Source of the DNA: Larix kaempferi
Lineage: Eukaryota > Streptophyta > Pinopsida > Pinales > Pinaceae
Assembly: GCA_027924585.1 (NCBI GenBank)
Contig: BSBM01000068.1
Location: forward strand, 8,166,501-8,230,500
Direction of reading: 5' to 3'
DNA: 64,000 bases
Positions 35,560 through 46,677 of the stretch are shown here, piece by piece (the first letter of the stretch is position 1; each line of letters opens with the position of its first letter). The notes beneath the pieces were generated by a model. The model saw only the letters and a list, made by a program, of their open reading frames with translations. It did not search any database and was not told the origin of the DNA. Both the position numbers and the translations under genes were made by a program.

Positions 35560-36610
35560 GGTTCTTCTGAAATACACCAAGCTTGTCTCAGAAATACTCA
35601 AACTCTTCTCGAGACAGACGTTTGGTCAATACATCAGCAACTTGTTCATTAGTGCTCACATACTCGAGCTTGATATCTCCTTTATGCACCATATCCCGTA
35701 TATAGAAATATCGGATCTGTATGTGATTTTACTTATCACGGAACACTGGATTCTCTGTCATCTTGATAGAACTCTGGTTGTCACACAGGATGACAGTGGG
35801 GTTCATCTCTATGTCAAACAGTCCTGATAATAAATTCCGAAGCCATAGTGCTTCACAACTAGCAGAGCAAGCAACTATATATTCTGCTTCAGCTATGCTG
35901 AGAGCCACACTAGACTATTTCCTGCTATACCACGAGATCATGGTAGATCCCAGACAGTAATATCCTCCTAATGTACTCTTTCTATCTGATACGCTTCCTT
36001 CCCAATCAACATCTGTGTAGTCATACAATCTGAAGTCATGATCTCCAAGGTAATGTAGATCAAAATCTATCTTACCCTTCAGGTACCTCACCACATGCTT
36101 TGCATCTATTAAGTGAGCACGTCTAGGTTCCACTGGATACTGCCTAAAGGTGTTCACAGCAAAGCATATATCTGACCTAGTATTCGTCAGATACATCAAT
36201 GACCCAATAATCTGTTTGTACAGAGTTGCATCCACTAACTTTGATGATTCATCTGCTAACAGCTTCAACTTGGAATCCATGAGAGTGGCCATTCCAACAC
36301 ATCAAATCTTTTCAAGGTTTCTCAACATACTTTCCCTGGTTGAGAAAGATTCCTTATGAGTCTTTCCATACTTATCAATCGGAGATCTTTCATCTCGAAT
36401 TCTGTAGCTAGCTTCTTCTTGCTTTCCATGATCTGTTTCTCATTCCCTGTCAAAAAGAGATCATCCACATACAATAATAGTATCATCCATAACCTTAAGG
36501 TAAAGGTTAGGATCAACTTTACTTCTGGTAAAGCCCAAGCTTTGTCAAGAAGCTATCAATTCTCTCTCTATGACTGAACATCATTCACACTCTGCATTGA
36601 GTGATCTTCT
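35560..36610 (-). pseudogene. Copia RT (C-terminal part) and RNase H
   Basis: Reading right to left: an RT block with the copia catalytic YVDD inside LLLYVDDLFLTGNEKQI (about 36415-36475), then MYLTNTRSDICFAVN near 36195, RNase H segments (DYTDVDWEGSVSDRKST near 35985-36030), and a C-terminus near 35600-35660 resembling NEQVADVLTKR. Several stops and frameshifts break it. The 5' half of RT, integrase, protease and gag are not recognisable upstream. Confidence 0.88.
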
Positions 36611-39370
36611 ATATATCTATCCGTGCCATCTCTCGTCAGATGGGTCTACTGCTATGAGCCTCAAGATCATTCGAACTCTTACTGTGAGTTCCTTCTTGCA
36701 TTCATCTAAGATAAGAATGTCATATGTATATAGAAACCATCTTCAACCTTGTAGCAAAAGTTGAAATCCGTATCACCCATGGTGATCATTAAGCTCATCA
36801 AATGACTATCGATCCTGGGTACCAATACAAAGCTTTCTTCAATTGAATCCTCATAGTTTTCTCGATTCGCACTTCTTCTTCAATTACACCATTAAGAGAA
36901 TGGTCTTCTTTGGAGCAAACACCTTGTCATGATCCTCTTTCTCTTTCTAAGAGAATCTTCTAGCCACGAGCTTTCTATAGTATGTTGGATTTGTAAGTCT
37001 TCATCCATCACTTGTTCGGTGTTCATCATTCTTCATGATCTTTCCTACAAATCAAAGTTAATTACATGATTAGTAATACTTCATAATCATCAAATCATGT
37101 TGACATGATAACCTTATTATGCATACAAATATGATTCACATGGTTAGGAAACTATCTTGACCAATACTTTGGAACAACACTTTTCCATATCCTGTATGCA
37201 TACAGTGGTTATCTAGATTCCTTCCATCTCTACCAAAGCATACTATCGATAGCATGCACATTTCTCAGCATGTCAGCAAACAGGTTTCATTCTAGACAAA
37301 CAACAATGGAATGTTTGTCCAACTTACCCATCATATGCATATTAGTAGTATACTATTCAATGCTATATGAATGCTCACACTATGCATGATACATTCTAAA
37401 TATGCATACAACTATTCCAAGCAATATCATCTACTATTTCATGTCAATTCAAATGCTTATCTTTTATGGTTTCCTCCAGCTTGATCTCTATATGTCTTTG
37501 AGCCTTTTATCCATCCTGGACCACTATGCATGCTCAACTGTGCACTAGTGTCATCCTCATGATCTCATACACAATGATACGTTCATTAGTATACTATCAA
37601 AACATGATAATCTTAAGTATGTATGGTCATAATCATTTCATACATAAATATACTTACCTAAGATCCTAACAAAGTAGGATTCTAACTTGATATAGGAAAA
37701 CATACCTAGATTATCAAGCTTGGTTATGTCTTAACATACCCAAACAATATCTTCTTTGTTCTCTTCAATGATTTAGAGACCTTGTGCTAGAACCTGCATA
37801 TCTCATAGGTTAAGCATAGTAGAACAAAGTCATACATACCTCGTAAGTAGAGATTCTATGTGATTATGAATGTGTCTTTTGTCTTGATGTCATCATGGTC
37901 ATAGAACCTGATTTGTCTTTCTTGATGTACTTGTATCTAGACAACATCATCCTCATACAACATCACAGGTGCATTAGTACAATCATATAACCCTGACCAA
38001 AGAATGTCTTCTATCGTTCACATGCATTCATACTTTTACTAGGGTGATAAAACAATTCTAAGATTAATCAAGATTGTACTAACCTCAATAATATGAAGAC
38101 AAACATATCATAAACTTAATCGTGAACATATTTCAACACATACCTGTATCTCCTCAAGTCATACCTGTCAGGATTGCTTTTAACCCAATCCACTTAGATT
38201 TACTGAAACTGGATGTGGAGCTAGATTAGGGTTTGTCAGAGAAACCCTAAAAATTCAAACTTTGAATCCCAAACTTCTGAATGGATGGAAAGATGTGGCT
38301 TGCTGAGCTGATCAAACTAGTATACTTCAATTTTGAAAACTGCAAAATTTGACCCCTCAAAATTGCCTTTGAAACTTCTGGATTCACTGGACAGGACCTC
38401 GAACTAGGGTTTGATAAAGCCCACCCTTCTACCCAATCAAAAGGTTCGATCCAAATCTCTAATCTTTGATTTTTCTGAGGAGCTTCCAGCCATTGTCACA
38501 GACTTAAAAAATTCCAACTTTTGCAGAAGCCCTAATTTTCCATCTTTCTGATCAAAATCCTGAACTAGGGTTTGATCAAGCTCGGCCTTCTACCCAACCA
38601 AAAAGTTCGATCTTGGTCTCTAAATTTCGATTTTGATGTGTAGAATCTAGCTGTGGTCTCCGATTCCAAGAATTTCAACTTTCTCTGAAACCCTAATTTC
38701 CCACAGTAGTGACGATCCAAAAAAATGGAGGTGCTCAGAAACAATTATGTTTGGACATAAATATGTACCTGATTGTTTCTGGTGCATATCTGAAATTATG
38801 AATCCATAGGGTCTGAAACATCGGATTGTGGTATCCTGACCTGTCATCTTTCCAACCCCACGGGTCTGACCTCAATTGCATTCTCTGAGAGAGAGTTATG
38901 CCAAGTGTCGCAACGTGACATGTTTATGGGATAAAACAAGAGATCGAACTTGTATGGTGTGCCACGTATCACTGGTTCAACTTCGGCCTCTGAAAAAGTT
39001 ACCAGAGAAATTGCAGTCTGTTGTCTACCTATCAATTTTTATGAAATTTCATTTGGAGCTTCCTATCCCAAGTTGTGACATTTTTTCCTAGGTCACCTGT
39101 TTATCACTAAGATTTGGAAGAGGCAGAAACCCTAACTTGTACGGATCATAAATCACAAAGTACAACGAATTAGAGGGTGTCCTTTGGACACAAGTTACAT
39201 GGGGATGTCATCCACTACCCGTAAAGGTTTCACATCCTGAAACGTTGCCAAAATGGATTTATAGCGAAAGTTCCACGATGACTGGATTTTGCTATACAAA
39301 ACCCTAACCTTCAAATTGTCGCAAGTGAAGCAAGTGTCGTAAGTGCCATACATTGCCTTCATTCAGGTTA
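36611..39370 (-). other. Decayed or rearranged 5' half of copia element V
   Basis: This should contain gag, protease and integrase, but I recognise none of them. 36611-37060 may be degraded pol. From about 37060 the sequence is AT-rich with no long frame, and 38160-39370 looks like a leader with repeated AACTAGGGTTTGATNAAG-type blocks. Whether it belongs to the original element or replaced it cannot be told here. Confidence 0.45.
38395..38700. repeat. Imperfect direct repeats of about 170 bp in the copia leader
   Basis: GAACTAGGGTTTGAT followed by TTCTACCCAA and GTTCGATC occurs at about 38400 and 38560, with similar CCCTAATTT ends. Confidence 0.7.
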
Positions 39371-39381
39371 GCTCTGATACC
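39371..39381 (-). promoter_or_regulatory. Primer-binding site of copia element V (initiator Met tRNA type)
   Basis: The minus strand reads (G)GTATCAGAGC. The first bases of the usual TGGTATCAGAGC are altered because a deletion in the adjacent LTR ends here. Confidence 0.75.
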
Positions 39382-39814
39382 CAGCAAAGCTTCCTCAATA
39401 TAGATGACCAGCAAATACAAAGATGTAACCCACAGACATGAGCTCCTTCTCCTCCATAGTAGATCTATCCCTCACCTATGCGCTAATCACAAGTGAGTGT
39501 AATGTGTGTTAAATGAGGAACACACCTCCTCTATTTATACACAACTCCGACTTGTCTTTTACACAAGCTAGGTCAGCCCCAACTTAACCACTTTACATAA
39601 TGTGACAGGGCTGACCCCACTAGGGTGGTCTAATAACCCTTTAACCCACATAACACATACTGCGCCGACCCCCACTAGGGAAGTCTAATAACCCAAGTTA
39701 CCACGGAGGAATAAACATCTCCAGATACATGACAAAGTCCCATCGGAGGAATGAAACATCTCCGGAATAATAAAATACAAATATAATATTCTTAGAAGTT
39801 ACAATATTTCAACA
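39380..39814 (-). repeat. 5' LTR of copia element V, 148 bp missing
   Basis: Matches 27259-27693. The part equivalent to 27111-27258 is absent, with ACCC/CCC shared at the junction. Confidence 0.9.
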
Positions 39815-40720
39815 GAGGTTGATTTATGCATTAATATAGAGACGCGACATTGGGCACACGATATGGAGAAACAATGAATTAGAACAAAAAATTGGACCAA
39901 AGCACCACAATGGTTATTAATAAAATTTAAAAAAAAACAATTTTTGGCTTAGGAATAGATCATGATGTAATCTCCCTCCATCCTTCCAAACATATGTGGT
40001 TTCTCACCACATTTGTCTTCGACGCTCGCCACCAAAATACGTATAAAATTTACCTATCTTTACATCCTCTTCTCTTTAAATCCTTATCTCATAGTCATAA
40101 CTAGGGATTATTGTGCATGCACATTATCACTTTATACTATTAATTGGGTCAAATCTTGGAGACAACCATAAAATATGAAATGTGTTAAGAAGAAAAGAGT
40201 AAGATAAAACTATAACTTAGTCTTATATTAAATTTACCAAAGTCTTTAATTGACACTATCAACTAAGATTTGACACGTTGGATTGCTGTGATCTTCTTAT
40301 AACTCCTTAGCAATATAATTGTACGGCGCTCTTTGAAGGTGAAGTCCATAATTTTAAGTTTTATTCCTCACTCTCATGCCTTTTGGTAAGACAATAAGGA
40401 GGGTAGTGGCCTGCATTAGCATGGACAACGGTTTCAACATAGAGGTAGATACATTGATTTTTTTCATTAAATAACTTACATTTCATGCCAGTGATTGCAA
40501 ATTTGCCGAATCATGGATTGGTACAAAACAAAACAAATTTTAGATCCCCCAGCTCTTAATTACTCACATCTATAATTTTTCTCAATTCAAGCCATTAACA
40601 AACTTCTTTTGATGTTTTGGTTCAATTTAAAAGGAGGATTGTCGAGACTCAAACATGCAGCGAATTACAAGGCCCCAGTTGAATTAGGATTGATTCCATT
40701 TCCTCTCCATCCCATCCATG

Positions 40721-40814
40721 TATGTTGTCGTGACAAGTGTTGAACAACAAAATTGGATGCCCCAACATATGTTGTCGTGACAAGTGTTGAACAACAAAAT
40801 TGGATGCCCCAACC
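40721..40814. repeat. 47-bp tandem duplication, nearly perfect
   Basis: TATGTTGTCGTGACAAGTG begins at 40721 and again at 40768, and the two units differ at most at the last base. Confidence 0.95.
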
Positions 40815-41095
40815 CCTGTGATGCTAGCGTTGCTAACTTTCTTTTTTTTAATGTTTCTTGTGTGGTGTATTATTTTTTCTTAGGCACCTAATTCCCATCA
40901 TTCTTACATCTCTCATGCTTGGATGGCTTCCGTCTCTCTGGTTTGAATTAAGTTTTTGGTTTGTTTTATGTGTATTTTTTAGTTGTAGGTTTATTATAGC
41001 CTCGTTTTGCTTAGTGGCTTCCTTTTGTACATAGTTGATAGTAAGTATTTTTCTCATGGGTTTTATTTTTAGACTATATCTAGTTACAATGTCTT

Positions 41096-41123
41096 GCACT
41101 ATGCATAATATCATGCATAGTGC
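41096..41123. repeat. Perfect 11-bp inverted repeat with 6-base loop
   Basis: GCACTATGCAT, loop AATATC, ATGCATAGTGC. No associated gene. Confidence 0.9.
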
Positions 41124-42641
41124 CCAATATGGTTATTGCATAGTCTAAGTAGTTTTATGTTTAATGAAGTGTGCTCTAACCTAGAAAAATACAACAAATT
41201 AATTGTTATTTTAATGAACTATAAAATTAATGTTACATATATGTCAAATTAATGTGTTCAAATTAGGTTTTATTGAAAATATACCATTTTATCACACATA
41301 TATTATTAAGGAGTGTTCAATTGTTTAAGATTGTAAAAATTTGGATGAGCAATATTTGTTTTTTGTATTTTTTTGGGAGAAGGGTTTAGTTAATTTATAT
41401 TTGTCAATTGAAGTACAATTATTTATGTTGCCCTTCATCTTTGAAGGGCTCCAGGAACAAATTCCCTTCCAATTGAAATTAATACCCACCCTTCAAATTT
41501 GATCACTCGTTCTTTGACCATGGCAGAAAATGATTTGTTAAATTAAATTAAGATTTGAAAATAGAGAAGGTTAGGCTGAGTGTGAATATAAAAAGAAAGA
41601 AAGCACAAAGGGAACATTTCCATTTGTTTTGATAAACAGAAAGGCACAAAGGACCATTACAAAATCTCCCCAATAGTAACTTTGAAAGTAATAGGCCCAT
41701 TAATTAGCGTGTATATATTGGATTAAATTAAGTGGGATGGATTTGCAGCCACACAAATACAAGAGGATGCCTCTTTGAAGCAGCAAAGGGGCATAGAAAA
41801 ATGAATAAAAGGGGAATAACAGGAAGGGCACAGTTGTTTTCTAGTTGCAATTTTCCTGCCCGTCGGCTTGGAAAAAGTGTTGAGTGGGGAGTTACACCCT
41901 TACAATAAGTGTGGTCATAAATAATGATGATAAGTGAAAATTATATGCAATTCCTTCCCTTTTTAAGACACATGAGGTCGAGGTTTCAAGTTTCGAGAAT
42001 AAAGGCAACTGACTAACAGGGAGCCAACTAATATTCGAATCCTTCTCACTAGAAAACTAGTCCCCGTGGCACGCGAACTCGTTAATGATTTTTTGAAAGG
42101 TGCTAATGCTATCTGAATAGATGGAAATAGGTTACGGCTAGAGTTTGGGACAAAAAAATAAGAGCGAGTTAAGGTTAGGATTTGAAACAGAAAAACTAAA
42201 AGCGATGTTGCACTTGCGTTGGCCTTTCCCACTGTTTGCCAGGATCTGGTCTCATGCAGTCATTGTCATACATGCATATGCCTCGGCCTCCCTCTCTTCT
42301 TTCCATCGTCCTTGCAGCCTTGCCACCTACTTCCTTGGCCTGGATACTAGTGCAAATAAGGATCTCAAAGAGGTTATTGGTCGTAAGGGAAAATTACTGT
42401 AAAAACTTTGGCTAAAATGCCTAGAAAGCAGTGCAAGATAAATACAATTTTACTAAAACAATTTCTATAGTCCCTATATACAGAATATCATGTGCACATG
42501 AGTTAGAGTTAGTGGATATGAGTTATAATGTTCCATATAATGGTACATATGTTAATGGTGTGGTATGTGTGTCCCCTTTAGTGATAGATGAGATTCACTG
42601 ATGTTCTATTTAGTTGAACATATGAGATAAGTCGACTTGGT

Positions 42642-42644
<3 letters not shown>

Positions 42645-42691
<47 letters not shown>
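42645..42691. repeat. (GA)n microsatellite
   Basis: A 47-bp run, expanded relative to the 30-bp run at 21438-21467 in copy C. Confidence 0.95.
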
Positions 42692-42692
<1 letters not shown>

Positions 42693-42984
42693 ATGTTATT
42701 GCGCACTAGAATTAGGACCAATCATATTCATTCCCAATTCATTCATTCAATCCTTGTAGAGATGGTAAATGTATAGTCTTAGTATTAGTGTATAGTGGAT
42801 AAGGGAGACTCACTTAAGTAAAAATTTCTTAAATCAATATTATGGATCTAGATTCATGCATTATATATGTGTTTTTCTTATCCTTATTGTATTGTTTCTT
42901 GTTAAATCCATTTTGTTTAATCGACTTAATGAAGATCCTAGATTACTCTCGTGTTGGCCTTTTGATGCCTACAACTAATTCCAA

Positions 42985-43546
42985 TGAATTAATACTTGGC
43001 TGTAAACTCAAAATTGAGTAAGTGATATCTCATTAAAAAGCTTACAAATAGGAGATAAAGATCAATACGGAGTGTGAAATTCTTTCAAATAATTTTAGGC
43101 CCAAATACTTGCTCAAAAGGCATAAAAATTACTTGAAAAGACTCATCTACTAGTGATAGTGTTGATCTCTTAATAAAATATATTAGCTTCGTATTGACAC
43201 TATTACATTTCGAGTAAAAGTACCTCAAAATAAATCAAGTCTTGAACTTATAAAATATAATGCACACCAATACATTTTGTGAAATTATATTTTCAATATT
43301 TTTATATAATAGGTACACATCAATAATAATGTTTCTAGATCATAAATTATTGCATGTAAACAAGTGCATGTCACAACAAACAAAATCAACTGAATAATTT
43401 ATCTAAATGGTTTGCAAGTATGAAAAATGACTACTTCCAGAGATATGCATATTTATAAAAAGTAAATTTATTTTATTCCTAAAGAACATGATTGAAACAT
43501 ATACAATTAGTTTCCTTGCAAGTGCATCCGAATCAATATTCTTCAC
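42985..43546. mobile_element. 562-bp insertion with 7-bp target duplication, class unknown
   Basis: ATTCCAA at 42978-42984 and 43547-43553 flanks the insertion. The paralogous locus at 21757-21763 has a single ATTCCAA, i.e. an empty site. If an eighth base with one mismatch is allowed the duplication would be 8 bp, as for hAT elements. The ends (TGAATTAATAC and ATTCTTCAC) do not show a clear terminal inverted repeat. It is AT-rich and non-coding, so a non-autonomous DNA transposon is the best guess. Confidence 0.75.
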
Positions 43547-43724
43547 ATTCCAAGTTATGCTTCATAATCTTCTAATCTTCAAATTCTAAACTAGTTAGTC
43601 CATGATCATTGGTTGGGATGGGTTCAACAATAATGAATGTGTTATTGCTTATTCTTGTGCTAATGGAATATGATGATTACTCTGCATTTGAAAAAGCAAT
43701 GTCTTTGGGTCAAACAATGGGAGC

Positions 43725-46231
43725 CAAATTCTTTACTAAACTCGATCTTTAATTGGGATACCATTAAATCCAGGTGAAATTAGTGGACATGCCCAAGACA
43801 AATTTCCACACTCATGACAATCATTATGATTTATTAGGCATGAGCTTCATCCTATGTAATTACCCATCCACTCTTCATAGCCTCATGAATAATATCTTTC
43901 ACCCTTTCCTCCACCCTTTTCTCCTAGTTTTATTTGATCATATCTAGTCTATAGCCCCACCTGGGAAATCCACCTTGAGTATGTTTCTTGTACCTTGTAA
44001 ATATTAAAGGATCACCCATTATTTGTGAAACACTAAATTTTTTCTTTTGGGGTAATTAAGGTTGAATATTTGGACCATATTGTGAGTCAAGATGGTGTAT
44101 GTGTGAACACCAAGAAAGTGGAATATTTGCAAAACTAGCCTCACACCAAAACTCTTAAGAGCTTGAGGGGGTTGGATTTATTGTCTACTATCATAATTTT
44201 GTGAAAAATTATAGTAATATTGGAGCTTCCCTTACATCATTACCCTAAAGGAATGTTTTCTACTAGAATGAGATAGTAGAGAAGGCCTTGTTTTCCCTAA
44301 AGGATGTTATGTGCACTATGCATGTTTTAGCCATAGTAGACTTCACTAAGACTTTCATCTTATAGTGTAACATCTATAGCCATGGCTTGGGAGCGGTATT
44401 ACTACAAGACAAATTCCCATTAGCCTTCATGAGTAAGAAACTATGTGAGTGGAACTTGGTAAATTCCACTTATGAAAAAATGCAGCTATGTGAGTGGAAC
44501 TTGGGCAAGTCCACCTATGAAATTAATGATGGTCATCCCGTACATCGTTGAGACATGGAGACCATATCTAATTGGGAAATGTTTTTAGATCAAGATTGAC
44601 CATCATGGTATCAAGTATTTCCTAGAACAATGGTTTTCCTCAGTAGAACAACATAAATGGCTCACTAAGATGTTGAGGTATAATTTAATGAGATCATCAT
44701 TAAGAAGGGTTGTAACAATGTGGTGGCAAATTGTTTAGATAGGTAATTTGTGGAGGAGGGTTCCCAGTTTTCATTTTTCTTACCAATTCTAGGATGGATC
44801 GACAAATCACGTTAGAGACAGATGGCCTAGGAAACCATCCAAAACTCATCAAATGACTACAAGAAGACCCCAACCCTCTTCCTAGGCATACATGGCACCA
44901 AAATAACTTGTGGTATAAGGAACATATTTTCCTCACCTCATATTTGGCCTTAAAACCATGAATCTTAAAGTCTTTACATCCATTGCTCACAGCATGCCAC
45001 TTAAGATTTCCTATGGACAACTTAACCATTCATTCATTTGGGAAGTCATAAAAAAATGCATCCACAACTTTTTTGCAAACTATGAAATTTGGGGATGACA
45101 TAAAGGAGAAACAATGAAGTCACATAGTGCTTTTCAACCACTTCCAATTCCAAACCATAAACATCTCTATGCATTTTATCATGGGGCTTCCTAAGGAAAA
45201 CAATAAAATAGTCATTATGGTGGTAATACAATAGCTGACCAAATATGCTCACTTTTGTCCCTTACCACACCCTTTTAAACCATCATTGGTGGCACAAGTA
45301 TTCATGGATTAGATTTTTAAGATACATGGCATGCTAACTTCTATTTTATTTGATCAGGACCCTACCTTCACAAGTAATTTTTTACGGGAGTTGTTTAAAA
45401 TTTATGGTACCCAGTTGAATCTAAGCACAACCTATCATCCCCAAATAGATGGTTAAACAAAAGTTGTATATAAATGCTTCGAAACCTGCTTGATATTCTT
45501 GGCATCAGACATGCCACACTAATGTGCCCAATGGCTTCCTCTGGTTTGGTGGTGGTATAATATCACTTGTCATGGATATAAAAATATGACACCATATGAA
45601 ATATTGTATGGATAAAACCCTTATCCGTGATTTCCTATTTCCCAAGCACCTCCAAGGTTTAGGTCATGGACAACACAAGTCTTCCTACAATAGTGGCTAT
45701 TCATTGCACCATTAAGGATAATTTGGTTATGGCTCAAAACATAATGAAATAATAGGCAGATCAACATCACTCCGAGCATTCCTTTGAAGTAGGGGATCAT
45801 GTTTTTCTTTGACTTCAACCTTATAAACAAACATCCTCAAGAATCATCTCCGCTAGAAGTTGTCTCTGAATTTCTATGGACCCTAGACAATTTTCCAATG
45901 CATTAGACAAGTGGCCTACAAGCTCGCTATGCTAGACTACTCCAAAATTCACCCAATATCTCACCTCTCTTGCCTAAAAAAAGTGATGGGCTCTAATTGT
46001 AAAGTGCATACCATATTACTAGATATGAATGATGAAGGATCCATTTGGTTCTAGACAGCATTGGTCTTGGCTTCTAGGAAATGCCAATTGTGCATGCGCA
46101 CAATCGAAGAAGTTTTGATCCAATGGAAATATATGAAACGAAATGATGCCACTCGAGAACCAACAAAGATTTTGTAGCAATTTTCACACCTTCAACATTG
46201 AGGACAACACTACTTTTGAAGGGGGAGGGCA
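43725..46231 (+). pseudogene. Family X chromovirus pol, copy B (RT to chromodomain)
   Basis: RT motifs begin with FFTKLDL near 43735. A FFDD-equivalent region near 43930 is mutated (TTTGATCAT). RNase H lies at about 44340-44740, integrase core at about 45115-45470 with a one-base insertion near 45185, and a chromodomain remnant at about 46103-46200. A polypurine tract precedes the LTR. Many stops are present. As in copy A, TAA precedes a Lys codon at the catalytic Glu position (45454-45462). Confidence 0.85.
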
Positions 46232-46677
46232 TGTTAGGGTTCTATGCTAACCCCCTTACTTTAGGATTTAGTAAAGTAATGTATACGACCATCTCGTTTG
46301 AAAAAGGCCAAGTAGTTAGTAGTCAACAATCAATGTAAAAATGGCCTCTCTTTTAATTAAGGCCTACTGGGAATTTGGTACTTATTAATCATTTGACCAT
46401 GTCAAGTAGTTAGGGATTTGGATCTTGGAAGGCTATTTTAAGAGCTAGAAGGCTATGAATTGCTTTGTCGAGAATTATTGTATATGAGCCTTGCTCAAGT
46501 GAAAAGTCACCCAATCTTTGCTCCCATCTTTTATTTTCATAATACAAGAGTGAATTTTGTTGCATTTCTCTTACTTATTATCTTGCGAAGTTATTATTCT
46601 CTATAATATTGAGTTTATAGCAATTGTTTATCTCTTTTATCTTTCTCTCGCGCAAACTTGCAAAGAAAAGTACAACA
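46232..46677 (+). repeat. 3' LTR of family X, copy B (446 bp)
   Basis: Same ends and same length as 8118-8563. Confidence 0.87.

Larger units (their letters stand above)
27106..39819 (-). mobile_element. Ty1/copia LTR retrotransposon, family V, interrupted by family III element
   Basis: GAGGT at 27106-27110 and 39815-39819 is the target duplication. LTRs are at 27111-27693 (complete) and 39380-39814 (lacking 148 bp next to the primer-binding site). A primer-binding site complementary to initiator Met tRNA, read on the minus strand, lies at 39371-39381, and a TAAGGGGGAG polypurine tract follows the left LTR, so the element runs right to left. Copia RT and RNase H remnants are at 35560-36610. 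The region between RNase H and the polypurine tract is filled with four minisatellite arrays, one of them split by a younger insertion at 28162-34284. The LTRs differ at about 18 of 435 comparable positions by eye. Confidence 0.9.
39820..42477. other. Unidentified intergenic stretch
   Basis: No gene is recognised. It carries one tandem duplication and one palindrome (listed). AT-rich throughout, with a few GC-richer patches near 41990-42400 that give frames without recognisable domains. Confidence 0.5.
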
